52,859 nucleotides of DNA from Sphingopyxis sp. H115 (GCF_001468465.1 NZ_LNSA01000030.1:1-52859); one strand, 5' to 3'; shown: positions 1 through 8,887, numbered from the stretch's first letter. Numbers and translations are program-made. The notes: generated by a model from the sequence alone, not told the origin.

Positions 1-426
1 CGACAGCGCCCGGTCCGCCTCGCCCGCCGATTCGAGATTGAGCGTTGCGCCTGCCGAAATCGCCGCCTCGAGCTCGCGGTCGCGCTTGCCGGGCCCAGCA
101 AAGCTGATGTGTCCGGCCGCCATGCCGCAGCCCAACGCAGCCTTGAGTTCCCCGCCCGAGGCTACATCGAACCCGTCGACGAGCCCCGCCATATAGGCGA
201 GCAAGGGCGGATAGGGATTGGCCTTCATCGCATAGTGAAGCTGGACCTCGGCGGGCATCGCCGCGCGCCATTCGGCGACACGCGCGGTCAGCATCGCGCT
301 GTCATAAACGAACAGGGGCGTGTCGCCCGCGGCGTCCGCGAGCGCCTCGGCGCGGTCGCCGCCGATCAGCAACATGCCACCCGCATCGGCCCGGAAGCCG
401 GGAGGGATCGGACCATGCGGTTTCAT
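1..426 (-). CDS. Pyridoxal-dependent decarboxylase, exosortase A-associated (partial, C-terminus cut by window edge)
   Basis: The first 142 residues of a fold-III PLP decarboxylase of the ornithine/lysine/diaminopimelate decarboxylase superfamily are visible. The PLP lysine lies in the Y-A-M-K-A-N motif (Lys68), followed by G-F-D-V-A-S-G-G-E, the usual second landmark of the family. The gene runs off the left end, so the catalytic C-terminal half is not seen. Its ATG (426-424) overlaps the TGA of the upstream acyl ligase in an ATGA arrangement, so the two are probably co-translated. The pairing with an AMP ligase, ACP and two hydrolases matches the exosortase A-associated decarboxylase subgroup known from PEP-CTERM loci. 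The substrate is unknown; an amino acid giving an amine is the family expectation. lysA is the main alternative, but the neighbours argue against it. Confidence 0.85.
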   Translation of the reverse strand, partial: MKPHGPIPPGFRADAGGMLLIGGDRAEALADAAGDTPLFVYDSAMLTARVAEWRAAMPAEVQLHYAMKANPYPPLLAYMAGLVDGFDVASGGELKAALGCGMAAGHISFAGPGKRDRELEAAISAGATLNLESAGEADRALS

Positions 427-1955
427 ACCGGCACCTCCAGCGCCCAATCGGCCGCGATCGCGACGCGGTCGAGCTTGCCGTTCGGGTTGCGCGGCAGTTC
501 GCCGCGCCATTCGATGACCTGCGGCTGCATGAAATTGGGCAGATTCTGGCGGAGATATCCGGCCAACCCCTCTTCATCAGCCACCCCGCCCCGGCCGCGC
601 ACGATCAATATGATCGCCGCGCCGAGCCTTGCATCGGGCACCCCGAACGCCACCGCCTCAAAGATCAGGCCCGACGCGACCGCGACATCCTCGACCTCCG
701 TCGGGCTGACGCGGTTGCCCGCCGTCTTGATCATCGCATCGTCGCGGCCAACGAAATAGAGCAGGCCTTCGCCGTCGCGGCGCACGGTATCGCCCGACCA
801 CACCGCCATTCCGCCATATTCGGACGCACGCGGCGCGGGTTTGAAACGCTGAGCGGTGCGCTCTTCATCCTGCCAATAGCCCTTGGCGACGAGCGGACCG
901 CAATGGACGAGTTCGCCCGGTTCCTCGTCGGCGGTGATCGTACCGTCGGGCCGGCATACCAGGATTTCGGCGTGCGGGATCGCGCGGCCCATCGAAGTCG
1001 GGTGATAGGCGACGAGTTGGGGGTCGAGGTAGGTCGAACGAAAGGCCTCGGTAAGCCCATACATCGGATAGATATCGGCCTTCGGAAATGTCCTCCGCAT
1101 CGCTTCTATCAGCGAGGGCGTCAACGCGCCGCCGCTGTTGGTCAGGCGCTTGAGGAGCGCCGCGGTGTCGGCGGGCCATTCGGCCTCGACCAGCTGCACC
1201 CAGAGCGGCGGCACTCCGGCGAGCGTCGTGGCGCCATGCCGCGCGACCGCCTTCACGACGTCGCGCGCGGTCAGATAGTCGAGCAGCGCCACAGCGGCGC
1301 CCGCATGCCAGCTCGAAAGCAGCTGGTTCTGGCCATAATCGAAGCTGAGCGGCAACACCCCGAGCACCCGGTCTCCGGGCGTGATTTCGAGATAGGACGC
1401 CACGCTTTCGGCGCCGAGCCAGAGATTGGCGTGGCTGAGCATCACGCCCTTGGGCCGGCCCGTCGATCCGCTGGTATAGAGAATGGCGGCGAGATCGTCG
1501 GGTTCGGCGACCGAGAGCGGCAGCCCCTGCCCTTCTGAATCAATGACTTCCTCGCCGATCTTGAGATTCCGCACCACGCATCCATTGGGAAGGCTATCGC
1601 CGAGCATCTCGCCGCGCGCGCCGTTCGTAACGAGCAATTTTGCGCCGCTGTCGGACAGGATATGCGCGACCTGCGGGCCCTTGAGCAGCGGATTGACCGG
1701 AACATGGATCAGCCCGGCGCGCGCCGCGGCAAGCGGCATCAGGCAGGCGAGCCGCGTCTTGGCGCTCCAGCTTGCGACGCGTTCGCCGGGACCGCCCGCC
1801 TGTTCGAGCAGCCAGGACGCCAGCCGCCCGACGCCGGCATCGAGTTCGGCGAAGGTCATCACCTTGTCGCCGGTCAGCAGCGCAACCGCATCGGGCGCGC
1901 CACGGCGGGCGAGGTGGTCGATCGGCCTGGAAGAAGGGTTTTCGGCTTTGGTCAT
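423..1955 (-). CDS. AMP-forming acyl-CoA/ACP ligase, exosortase A-associated
   Basis: A 510-residue member of the adenylate-forming (ANL) superfamily. The phosphate-binding loop TSGSTGRPKG is at residues 161-170, the core motif Y-G-L-T-E is present in the middle, and the C-terminal catalytic lysine is in N-P-N-G-K-L-D-R (Lys494). Such enzymes activate a carboxylate as acyl-AMP and load it on CoA or a phosphopantetheine carrier. The gene is co-directional with and overlaps the PLP decarboxylase, and lies back to back with the GNAT/ACP/hydrolase genes across a gap of only 35 bp. The nearby free-standing ACP is a plausible acceptor. The combination corresponds to the exosortase A-associated acyl-CoA ligase family; the actual acid substrate cannot be read from the sequence. 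Confidence 0.88.
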   Translation of the reverse strand: MTKAENPSSRPIDHLARRGAPDAVALLTGDKVMTFAELDAGVGRLASWLLEQAGGPGERVASWSAKTRLACLMPLAAARAGLIHVPVNPLLKGPQVAHILSDSGAKLLVTNGARGEMLGDSLPNGCVVRNLKIGEEVIDSEGQGLPLSVAEPDDLAAILYTSGSTGRPKGVMLSHANLWLGAESVASYLEITPGDRVLGVLPLSFDYGQNQLLSSWHAGAAVALLDYLTARDVVKAVARHGATTLAGVPPLWVQLVEAEWPADTAALLKRLTNSGGALTPSLIEAMRRTFPKADIYPMYGLTEAFRSTYLDPQLVAYHPTSMGRAIPHAEILVCRPDGTITADEEPGELVHCGPLVAKGYWQDEERTAQRFKPAPRASEYGGMAVWSGDTVRRDGEGLLYFVGRDDAMIKTAGNRVSPTEVEDVAVASGLIFEAVAFGVPDARLGAAIILIVRGRGGVADEEGLAGYLRQNLPNFMQPQVIEWRGELPRNPNGKLDRVAIAADWALEVPV

Positions 1956-1990
1956 CGGCTGTTAGGACTGCAGTGATAGAGGGCCGCACC

Positions 1991-2980
1991 ATGCAAGGGA
2001 ACGGTGAAGATCAAGCTAATGATAATGCGGCACGCGCCGCAGGCTTTGCCTCGCCGTTCGATCGCACGTCCTGGTTCGACCTGCTGGCGGCGCATGGCTT
2101 CGCCGGCGAAGGCCGGATTGATGCGCGCGGCGAGGCTGGGGCGACCACCGCCTTTTTACCGCTCCGTATCGACAAGCCCGGGCAGGTTTCCGGGCTAACG
2201 AACTGGTACAGCTTCGCCATCCGGCCGCTTTACCGGGGCGCGGCCGATCGCGATGCTGCGCTGACGGAGCTCTTCCGCAGCTTCCGCAAACGCGCCGCAC
2301 GGCTTTCGCTCTATCCCGTCCGCGACGAAGATCGCGAGGGCATCGACGCTGCGCTCCGCGCCGCGGGCTGGTGGACGAAGGCGGTCGCAGCGGGCCACCG
2401 CCATTGGCTCGATCTGGGCGACATGGATCACGACGGCTGGTGGGCCACCCGCCCCGGCGCGCTCCGCAGCACCGTGCAGCGCAAGGCAAAAAAGGGGGTG
2501 GTCGATATCCGGCTGTCCACCACCTTCGATCCCGAAAACTGGGCGGCCTATGAGCAAATCTACGCCGCGAGTTGGAAACCCGAAGAGGGCCATCCCGCCC
2601 TGCTCCGCGCCTTCGCCGAAGCCGAGGGTGCGGGCGGGCGGCTGCGCATGGGGATCGCCCGGATCGAGGGTGCGCCGGTCGCGGCGCAGTTCTGGACGGT
2701 GGAGGATGGCACGGCCTTCATCCACAAGCTCGCGCATGTCGAGGACAGCCTGAAGGCCTCGCCAGGCACCCTGCTGTCGGCCGCCTTGTTCCGCCATGTG
2801 ATCGAGATCGATGGGGTGCGGCGCGTGGATTTCGGCACTGGCAACGACGCGTACAAGCGCGACTGGATGAACCGGCACGATCCGCTGTGGCGCATCGAGG
2901 CTTTCAATCCATCGCGCATCGCGGCATGGGGTCCGGCATTCAAAGCCTTTGCGCGAACCCTGCTCAGGAAAGACACATGA
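1991..2980 (+). CDS. GNAT/FemAB-like acyltransferase of the exosortase A locus
   Basis: A 329-residue protein with the two-lobed FemAB-like GNAT architecture: a C-terminal part with a T-F-I-H-K-L-A-H strand, a serine-rich turn, and an ending V-D-F-G-T-G-N-D-A-Y-K typical of Acetyltransf_6 proteins, which transfer acyl or aminoacyl groups to amines. ATG 1991 is chosen because the frame upstream only overlaps the divergent ligase; the protein starts with an unconserved Asn/Asp-rich tail. The TGA overlaps the ATG of the ACP gene (ATGA at 2977-2980), so translation is probably coupled. In this setting it could join a carrier-bound acyl group to the amine made by the decarboxylase; that is inference. 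Confidence 0.75.
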   Translation: MQGNGEDQANDNAARAAGFASPFDRTSWFDLLAAHGFAGEGRIDARGEAGATTAFLPLRIDKPGQVSGLTNWYSFAIRPLYRGAADRDAALTELFRSFRKRAARLSLYPVRDEDREGIDAALRAAGWWTKAVAAGHRHWLDLGDMDHDGWWATRPGALRSTVQRKAKKGVVDIRLSTTFDPENWAAYEQIYAASWKPEEGHPALLRAFAEAEGAGGRLRMGIARIEGAPVAAQFWTVEDGTAFIHKLAHVEDSLKASPGTLLSAALFRHVIEIDGVRRVDFGTGNDAYKRDWMNRHDPLWRIEAFNPSRIAAWGPAFKAFARTLLRKDT

Positions 2981-3243
2981 CCCAAGCCAATAGCGTCGAT
3001 GCCACCCTCCGTACCTTGCTCGCCGACGTGCTTGGGCTGGGAGAGGAACGCGCCGCGGCGCTGACCGAAGACAGCGGCCTGTTCGGCGAGTTGCCCGAGT
3101 TCGATTCGATGGCGGTCGCGACAGTGCTGACCGAGATGGAAGACCGGCTTGGCATCATCATCGACGATGACGAGGTCGATGGCGAAATCTTTGAAACCTA
3201 CGGCAATTTGCTCGCCTTCTCGCTGCGCAAAGTGACCGACTGA
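2977..3243 (+). CDS. Acyl carrier protein, exosortase A locus
   Basis: An 88-residue acidic four-helix carrier protein. The phosphopantetheine attachment serine is Ser44 in the motif E-F-D-S-M-A-V, followed by the acidic helix II/III region (E-M-E-D-R-L-G-I-I-I-D-D-D-E-V). It differs from a fatty-acid AcpP, which has D-S-L-D, and it lies far from fab genes, so it is a dedicated carrier. The start overlaps the stop of the GNAT-like gene, and the first hydrolase begins 16 bp downstream. Presumably it is loaded by the AMP ligase encoded on the opposite strand. Confidence 0.88.
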   Translation: MTQANSVDATLRTLLADVLGLGEERAAALTEDSGLFGELPEFDSMAVATVLTEMEDRLGIIIDDDEVDGEIFETYGNLLAFSLRKVTD

Positions 3244-3259
3244 GCCGGACGCGGGACGC

Positions 3260-3928
3260 ATGGCCGAACATCAGTTGCGCATTGACCATGCCGGCGCCCC
3301 GCGCGCCACCATCGTCGTGGTTCCGCCGCTGTTCGAGGAAGCGAACCGCATGCGCCGCACGCTGGTGCTCGCGATGCGCGCGCTGGCAGCCGACGGCTTT
3401 GCAGCGGTGCTGCCCGATCTGCCGGGGCAGAACGAGAGCCCGGTCCCGCTGGCCGAGGTCGACCTTGATCGCTGGCGGGATGCGTTTGCCGAAGCGGTAT
3501 CGGGGGTCGATGGCCCGGTGATCGTCGCTTCGTTTCGCGGCGGCGCCCTCATCGATCACAAGGCGAACGCCGAGGCGTGGTGGCGCCTAGCGCCGGTCGG
3601 CGGCGCATCATTGCTTCGCACCTTGTTGCGCGCGCGTGTCAGCGCCGACCGCGAAGCCGGCATCGCGTCGTCGCTTCAGGAGCTTCAGGATCAAGCCAGA
3701 ACCGCGCCGCTGCTGCTCGCCGGCAATCGCCTTTCGCCCGCGATGATCGCCGGCCTCGGCGCGAGCGAGGCACAGGCGGTGGGGCCTTTGCGCAGCATTG
3801 GCCTGGGTACCGACGGCATCGCGGGAACGCCGCTGTGGCTGCGCGCCGAACCCGGCGAAAACGCGGCGATGGCGCAAGCAATCGCCGCCGACATTGCGGC
3901 GTGGAGCAAGACATGCGGCATCAGCTGA
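3260..3928 (+). CDS. Alpha/beta hydrolase 2, exosortase A-associated
   Basis: A 222-residue alpha/beta-hydrolase-fold protein with an N-terminal strand, an oxyanion-type P-P-L-F-E-E-A-N-R-M-R-R segment (residues 22-33) and an L-P-D-L-P-G-Q-N-E-S loop. At the expected nucleophile elbow it reads S-F-R-G-G (91-95), so an arginine (Arg93) seems to sit where a Ser/Cys nucleophile would be. The E-E-x-N-x-x-R block and the position beside hydrolase 1 fit the exosortase A system-associated hydrolase 2 family. It overlaps the next gene by 16 bp. The function is unknown; it may be a thioesterase-like partner, a non-catalytic member, or act by unusual chemistry. Confidence 0.75.
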   Translation: MAEHQLRIDHAGAPRATIVVVPPLFEEANRMRRTLVLAMRALAADGFAAVLPDLPGQNESPVPLAEVDLDRWRDAFAEAVSGVDGPVIVASFRGGALIDHKANAEAWWRLAPVGGASLLRTLLRARVSADREAGIASSLQELQDQARTAPLLLAGNRLSPAMIAGLGASEAQAVGPLRSIGLGTDGIAGTPLWLRAEPGENAAMAQAIAADIAAWSKTCGIS

Positions 3929-4731
3929 GTTTCACCTGCGAAGGTTGCACGCTCGCGGCGACGCTCGACGATGCGCCGGGCACCACCGGGCTGCTGATCG
4001 TCTCGGGCGGCAACGAAGTCCGCAGCGGCGCCCACCGGGGCATGGCGACGCTGGCGCAGCAGGTCGCGCTGGCTGGATATCCAGTATGGCGGTTCGACCG
4101 TCGCGGAATCGGCGACAGCGAAGGGACGAACGGCGGATTCCAAAACAGCCGCTCCGACATCGCGGCTGCGATCGCCGCCTTTCGGCGGGCCGCGCCGCAG
4201 GTTACGCGCATCATTGCTTTCGGCAATTGCGATGCGGCGAGCGCGTTGCTGCTGCACCAGCCGCTCGCGCTCGACGCGCTCATACTTGCCAATCCATGGA
4301 CTTATGACGGCGAACAGGCCGACGAGGCGGCCGAACCGGCCCTCCCGCCGGTCTCGGCAATCCGTGCGCGCTATTTGTCCCGGCTGAAGGATCCCAAGAG
4401 CCTGTTCCGGCTGATCAGGGGCGAAGTCGATTTGCGGAAGCTGTTCCGCGGACTGTCAGCGCTCGGCGCTCCGGCGGCACTCGCTCCGCCCGGCGGCCTC
4501 GCGGCGCGGATCGACGGCGCGATCGCGGCGCTTGCGGCGCCCGCAACGATCCTGCTGGCGACCGGCGACCGGACCGCACAGGCCTTTATCGAAAATTGCC
4601 CTGCGGCGCTGCAACGCATTCCGGTCGAGCGCCTCGCCAGCGCGTCGCACAGCTTTGCCGGCGACGACGCGGAATGGCTCGCGGAACGGATATTGGCGGC
4701 GCTGTCCGGTCAGGCCGTCGCCATCGCGTGA
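3913..4731 (+). CDS. Alpha/beta hydrolase 1, exosortase A-associated
   Basis: A 272-residue alpha/beta hydrolase. It shows L-L-I-V-S-G-G-N-E-V-R-S-G-A-H-R (27-42), the strand W-R-F-D-R-R-G-I-G-D-S-E-G (59-71) and a nucleophile elbow G-N-C-D-A (104-108), which points to a cysteine nucleophile (Cys106); a late His in A-S-H-S-F could complete a triad. ATG 3913 is used because it falls inside the end of hydrolase 2 (16-bp overlap) and begins at the first homologous strand; upstream codons in the same frame are shadow sequence. The 3' end overlaps the convergent trxB gene by 22 bp. It matches the exosortase A system-associated hydrolase 1 family, whose biochemical role is not established. Confidence 0.8.
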   Translation: MRHQLSFTCEGCTLAATLDDAPGTTGLLIVSGGNEVRSGAHRGMATLAQQVALAGYPVWRFDRRGIGDSEGTNGGFQNSRSDIAAAIAAFRRAAPQVTRIIAFGNCDAASALLLHQPLALDALILANPWTYDGEQADEAAEPALPPVSAIRARYLSRLKDPKSLFRLIRGEVDLRKLFRGLSALGAPAALAPPGGLAARIDGAIAALAAPATILLATGDRTAQAFIENCPAALQRIPVERLASASHSFAGDDAEWLAERILAALSGQAVAIA

Positions 4732-5675
4732 TATTCGGCTTCGGCGAGGAAGCGTTCGGCGTCGAGCGCGGCCATACAGCCCATGCCCGCGGCGGTCACC
4801 GCCTGGCGATAGACCTTGTCGGTGACGTCGCCCGCGGCGAAGACGCCCGGAATCGCGGTGAGTGACGTACCCGGGGTCACCTGAAGATAGCCATCGTCGT
4901 CGAGCGGTAGCTTGCCCTTGAACAAGTCGGTCGACGGGCTGTGGCCGATCGCGACGAAGCCACCGTCGGTGGGTTCGTGGCTTTTCTCGCCGGTGACCGT
5001 GTCGACCAGGTCGACGCCGACGAGGCCGGTCAGGCCTTCGCCCGCAACGAAGCGCTCGACGCGCTTGTTCCAGAGCGTCTTGATCTTCGGATTGACCATC
5101 AGCCGGTCTTGCAGGATTTTTTCGGCGCGCAGGCTGTCGCGGCGATGGATCAGCGTGACGTCCTCGCTGTGGTTGGTAAGGTAAAGCGCTTCCTCGACCG
5201 CAGTGTTGCCGCCGCCGATCACGACGACCTTCTTGCCGCGATAGAAAAATCCGTCGCAGGTCGCACAAGCCGAAACACCCTTGCCGCCAAGTTCCTGCTC
5301 GCCCGGAACGCCCAGCCATTTGGCCTGCGCACCGGTGGCGATCACCAGCGTTTCGGCCATATAGACCTCGCCGCCATCGCCGGTCAGCTTGAACGGGCGG
5401 CGCGACAGGTCGACGTCGACGATCGTGTCCCAGATCATGCTGGTGCCGACGTGCATCGCCTGCGCGGTCATCTGTTCCATCAGCCAGGGACCCTGCACGA
5501 CTTCGGCAAAGCCCGGATAATTTTCGACATCGGTGGTGATCGTCAGCTGGCCGCCCGGCTGGAGTCCCTGCACGACGATCGGCATCATGCCCGCACGCGC
5601 GGCATAGATGGCGGCCGACAGGCCGGCGGGACCGGAACCGAGGATGAGCATCTTTGTGTGGTGGACGGCGGGCAT
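4710..5675 (-). CDS. trxB: Thioredoxin-disulfide reductase
   Basis: A 321-residue low-molecular-weight flavoprotein that reduces thioredoxin with NADPH in the cytoplasm. An N-terminal FAD-binding G-S-G-P-A-G-L-S-A-A (13-22), redox-active C-A-T-C (Cys137/Cys140) followed by D-G-F-F-Y, an NADPH-binding G-G-G-N-T-A-V-E-E-A, and the C-terminal G-V-F-A-A-G-D-V FAD motif are all present and in order. The length is normal for the family. It is convergent with the exosortase hydrolase 1 gene and shares 22 bp with its 3' end; it is divergent from the methyltransferase downstream on the plus strand. Confidence 0.96.
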   Translation of the reverse strand: MPAVHHTKMLILGSGPAGLSAAIYAARAGMMPIVVQGLQPGGQLTITTDVENYPGFAEVVQGPWLMEQMTAQAMHVGTSMIWDTIVDVDLSRRPFKLTGDGGEVYMAETLVIATGAQAKWLGVPGEQELGGKGVSACATCDGFFYRGKKVVVIGGGNTAVEEALYLTNHSEDVTLIHRRDSLRAEKILQDRLMVNPKIKTLWNKRVERFVAGEGLTGLVGVDLVDTVTGEKSHEPTDGGFVAIGHSPSTDLFKGKLPLDDDGYLQVTPGTSLTAIPGVFAAGDVTDKVYRQAVTAAGMGCMAALDAERFLAEAEYHAMATA

Positions 5676-5768
5676 GGCGATCTTTCATTGGCTGTGCGGA
5701 CAGCACAGATGGGTGTTGCCAACCGCGCTAGCAAGGCTCACCTTCCGCGCCAAGGGGGAGCGACGCAA

Positions 5769-6392
5769 ATGGCGAGCTGGTGGGAACGTCACGGAGTACC
5801 GCGCCTGATCAAATGCGCCTGTTCGCAGGGGCAGATCATGAAGGTGCGCAGCAAGGTCGTGCCGCATGCGCGGGGCAAGGTGCTGGAGCTTGGCTGCGGC
5901 GGCGGGATCAACATGGAATTCTATCGCCTTGGCCAGATCGAGAGCTTCAGCGGACTCGACCCCTCGCCCGAATTGCTCGCGATGAGCGTCGCGGCGGCGG
6001 CGGCGCGCGGGATCAATGCCGATATCCGCGAAGGCGTCGGCGAGGCGATGCCTTTCGAGAGCGCGCAGTTCGACACTGTCGTCACGACCTTCACGCTCTG
6101 CTCGGTCGCCGATCAGGCGGCGGTGCTGCGCGAAATCCGCCGCGTGCTGAAACCGGGCGGCACCGCGCTGTTCCTCGAGCATGGCGCCGCGCCCGATGCC
6201 GGCGTCGCGAAATGGCAGCGGCGGATCGAGCCCATATGGAAACGGATCGGCGGCAATTGCCACCTGACCCGCCCGATCGCCGATGCCTATGCCAAGGCGG
6301 GCTTCGCGGTCGATCGGCAGGCCGCTGCCTATATCCCCAAAACGCCGCGCCCGTTCGGCTGGTACGAATATGGAGCCGCGCACCCCGCCTGA
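5769..6392 (+). CDS. Class I SAM-dependent methyltransferase
   Basis: A 207-residue methyltransferase with motif I V-L-E-L-G-C-G-G-G-I-N (39-49), an acidic ribose-binding G-L-D-P-S, a post-II V-T-T-F-T-L-C-S-V and an R-R-V-L-K-P-G-G motif, as in UbiE/COQ5 and METTL7-like enzymes that often act on thiols, lipids or quinones. ATG 5769 follows the trxB divergent region; open frame further upstream is antisense shadow of trxB. The substrate is not evident. Confidence 0.85.
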   Translation: MASWWERHGVPRLIKCACSQGQIMKVRSKVVPHARGKVLELGCGGGINMEFYRLGQIESFSGLDPSPELLAMSVAAAAARGINADIREGVGEAMPFESAQFDTVVTTFTLCSVADQAAVLREIRRVLKPGGTALFLEHGAAPDAGVAKWQRRIEPIWKRIGGNCHLTRPIADAYAKAGFAVDRQAAAYIPKTPRPFGWYEYGAAHPA

Positions 6393-6410
6393 CGAAGAGA
6401 GCATTGCGAG

Positions 6411-6527
6411 ATGATCGGTGTCTGGCTGCTCACCGCCTCCCTCCTGTTTCTGCGTGCGCCATCGGCGGCCGAAGCGCGCAAGGTCGCGCTGATGATCGGC
6501 AACGTTAGCGACTGTCAGGTCAAGACC
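6411..6527 (+). pseudogene. 5' remnant of a secreted caspase-like (peptidase C14) gene
   Basis: An ATG 18 bp after the methyltransferase stop opens a hydrophobic leader ending around A-A-E-A, then R-K-V-A-L-M-I-G-N. Secreted bacterial caspase-domain proteins typically begin their mature part with this first beta strand (KVALVIGN followed by a Tyr-containing turn). Here the homology stops after about 35 codons, at V-S-D-C, and the frame then runs into the hppA terminator and antisense to hppA. No catalytic His or Cys region follows. I read it as the surviving 5' end of a deleted gene; chance similarity is possible because the stretch is short. Confidence 0.45.
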
Positions 6528-6561
6528 AAAAAAGGCCCCGCCGGATCGCTCCGGCGGGGCC
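6528..6561 (-). terminator. Rho-independent terminator of hppA
   Basis: Read on the minus strand, a perfect 12-bp GC-rich stem (arms 6550-6561 and 6534-6545) closes on the tetraloop GCGA and is followed by six Ts (6533-6528). It sits 26 bp beyond the hppA stop codon. Confidence 0.9.
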
Positions 6562-6587
6562 CTTCATTGCCCCCGGGGCCGCCCGGC

Positions 6588-8705
6588 TTACGCCGCGCCG
6601 TGCGCCAGTGCTGCGAGGAGCAGGATCGCCACGATGTTGGTGATCTTGATCATCGGGTTGACCGCCGGACCTGCCGTATCCTTGTACGGATCGCCGACGG
6701 TGTCGCCGGTCACCGCGGCCTTATGGGCCTCGCTGCCCTTGCCGCCATGGTTGCCGTCTTCGATATATTTCTTGGCATTGTCCCATGCACCGCCGCCCGA
6801 GGTCATCGAGATGGCGACGAACAGCCCGCCGACGATCACGCCGAGGAGCAGCGCACCGAGCGCTTCCAGTGCCGCGGCCGGGCCAGCCACCGCGCGGATC
6901 ACGAAGAATACGACGATCGGCGCGAGCACCGGCAGCAGCGACGGGATGATCATTTCCTTGATCGCCGCCTTGGTGACGAGGTCGACGGTGCGGGCGTAGT
7001 CGGGGCGGCTGGTGCCGTCCATGATGCCCTTGTTGTTCGCAAACTGGTCGCGGACGTCCTTCACCACGTCGCCCGCCGCGCGGCCCACCGCGGTCATCCC
7101 CATCGCACCGAACAGGTACGGCAGGAGCGCGCCGAGCAGCAGCCCGACGATGACATAGGGCGACGACAGCGAGAAGGTCAGCGGTGCATCGATACCGAGC
7201 TTCGCCGAATATTCCGCGATGTCAGCGGTATAGGTGCCGAACAGCACCAGCGCCGCAAGACCCGCCGAACCGATCGCATAGCCCTTGGTCACCGCCTTGG
7301 TGGTGTTGCCCACGGCGTCGAGCAGGTCGGTCTTTTCACGAACCGAATCGTCGAGACCGGCCATTTCGGCAATGCCGCCGGCATTGTCGGTGACCGGGCC
7401 ATAGGCGTCGAGCGCGACGACCATGCCAGCGAGTGCCAGCATCGCGGTGGCGCCGAAAGCGATGCCGATGATGCCCGCGGTCTGATAGGCGACGATAATG
7501 CCGACGCAGATGACGAGCGTCGGCAGCGCGGTCGATTCAAGGCTGATGGCGAGGCCCTGGATCACGTTGGTGCCATGGCCCGTTTCCGACGCCTTGGCGA
7601 TGCTGCGCACCGGGCGATAATTGGTGCCCGTGTAATATTCTGTGATCCAGATGATCAGCCCAGTAATGACGAGACCGAGCAGCGAGCAATAGAAGAGGTC
7701 GCTGCCGTTGAACTCGGTGCCCGTGATGTTGCTGCTCATGTCGCCGCCCAGCGCATAGCTGGTCGAGAACCATATCGCCGGGATCGAGAGAACGGCGGTG
7801 ACAAGGAAGCCCTTGTACATCGCGCCCATGACATTCGTCCCGCTGCCGAGACGCACGAAATAGGTGCCGATGATCGACGTGATGATGCACACACCGCCCA
7901 TCAGCAGCGGCAGCGTCATCAGCGGCACCAGCATATCCCCCGCGCCTTTCAACAGCAGCGCGATCAGCACCATGGTGGCGCCGACGGTGACGACATAGGT
8001 TTCGAAAAGGTCGGCTGCCATGCCGGCGCAGTCGCCGACATTGTCGCCGACGTTATCGGCGATCACCGCAGGGTTGCGCGGATCATCCTCGGGAATCCCC
8101 GCCTCGACCTTGCCGACGAGGTCGGCGCCGACGTCGGCCGCCTTGGTGAAGATGCCGCCGCCAAGACGCGCGAAGATCGAAATCAGCGACGCGCCGAACG
8201 CCAGCGCGACGAGCGCGTCGACGACGGTGCGGTCGTCACCGCCCACAGTATAGCCGCCCGGGCCGATCAGATACCAGAAGAAGACCGAGATCGCGAGCAA
8301 GGCAAGGCCCGCCACCAGCATGCCGGTGATCGCGCCGGCGCGGAACGCCATGGTCAGCCCCGCTTGCAACCCGGTCTGCGCCGCGGCCGCGGTGCGGACG
8401 TTCGCCTTGACCGAAATATTCATGCCGACGAAACCGGCGACCCCCGACAGGACGGCACCGATGACGAAGCCGGTCGCCGAAATCGGGCCGAGGAACAGCC
8501 CGACCAATATGGCGACGACGACGCCGACGATGGCGATGGTACGATATTGGCGGCCCAGATAGGCCTTGGCGCCTTCCTGGATGGCGCCGGCGATTTCCTG
8601 CATCTTTTCATTCCCCGCCGATGCGCTGAGCACCTGCCGCGAGGTAATGAACCCATAGAGCACAGCCAAAAGGCCGCACGCTATCGCGATCAAAACCGGA
8701 TTCAT
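6588..8705 (-). CDS. hppA: K+-independent membrane H+-translocating pyrophosphatase
   Basis: A 705-residue, very hydrophobic inner-membrane protein with about 16 transmembrane segments that couples pyrophosphate hydrolysis to proton export. The substrate region has [11 protein letters not shown] (191-201) and the acidic [12 protein letters not shown] motif (217-228). The subclass signature G-N-T-T-K-A (Lys470) marks the K+-independent group; K+-dependent enzymes have Ala there. The chosen ATG (8705) follows a strong GGAAGGAAG ribosome site; the upstream extension to 8852 is not family-like. It is monocistronic, with its own terminator at 6528-6561. Confidence 0.96.
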   Translation of the reverse strand: MNPVLIAIACGLLAVLYGFITSRQVLSASAGNEKMQEIAGAIQEGAKAYLGRQYRTIAIVGVVVAILVGLFLGPISATGFVIGAVLSGVAGFVGMNISVKANVRTAAAAQTGLQAGLTMAFRAGAITGMLVAGLALLAISVFFWYLIGPGGYTVGGDDRTVVDALVALAFGASLISIFARLGGGIFTKAADVGADLVGKVEAGIPEDDPRNPAVIADNVGDNVGDCAGMAADLFETYVVTVGATMVLIALLLKGAGDMLVPLMTLPLLMGGVCIITSIIGTYFVRLGSGTNVMGAMYKGFLVTAVLSIPAIWFSTSYALGGDMSSNITGTEFNGSDLFYCSLLGLVITGLIIWITEYYTGTNYRPVRSIAKASETGHGTNVIQGLAISLESTALPTLVICVGIIVAYQTAGIIGIAFGATAMLALAGMVVALDAYGPVTDNAGGIAEMAGLDDSVREKTDLLDAVGNTTKAVTKGYAIGSAGLAALVLFGTYTADIAEYSAKLGIDAPLTFSLSSPYVIVGLLLGALLPYLFGAMGMTAVGRAAGDVVKDVRDQFANNKGIMDGTSRPDYARTVDLVTKAAIKEMIIPSLLPVLAPIVVFFVIRAVAGPAAALEALGALLLGVIVGGLFVAISMTSGGGAWDNAKKYIEDGNHGGKGSEAHKAAVTGDTVGDPYKDTAGPAVNPMIKITNIVAILLLAALAHGAA

Positions 8706-8887
8706 GCGTGTTGCTTCCTTCCCATGAGAAGGGCGACGCAGAAGATAGCAGTCGAGCACGTCCGACTTATTGATGCCGGTTCGCTCTCTCCCCTGATGCG
8801 ACCGCCCCAAATTTGGACGCCGAGTTATGGGAAGAAAGGATGCGGCGCGCAACCCCGCTTATTCGGCTGAATTCCGTACCCGCAGGA

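Noticed and set aside
6588..8870. An 819-codon plus-strand open frame opposite hppA
   Set aside because: It is low-complexity, Arg/Asp/His-rich and exactly antisense to a clear pyrophosphatase; it arises from GC-biased codons.
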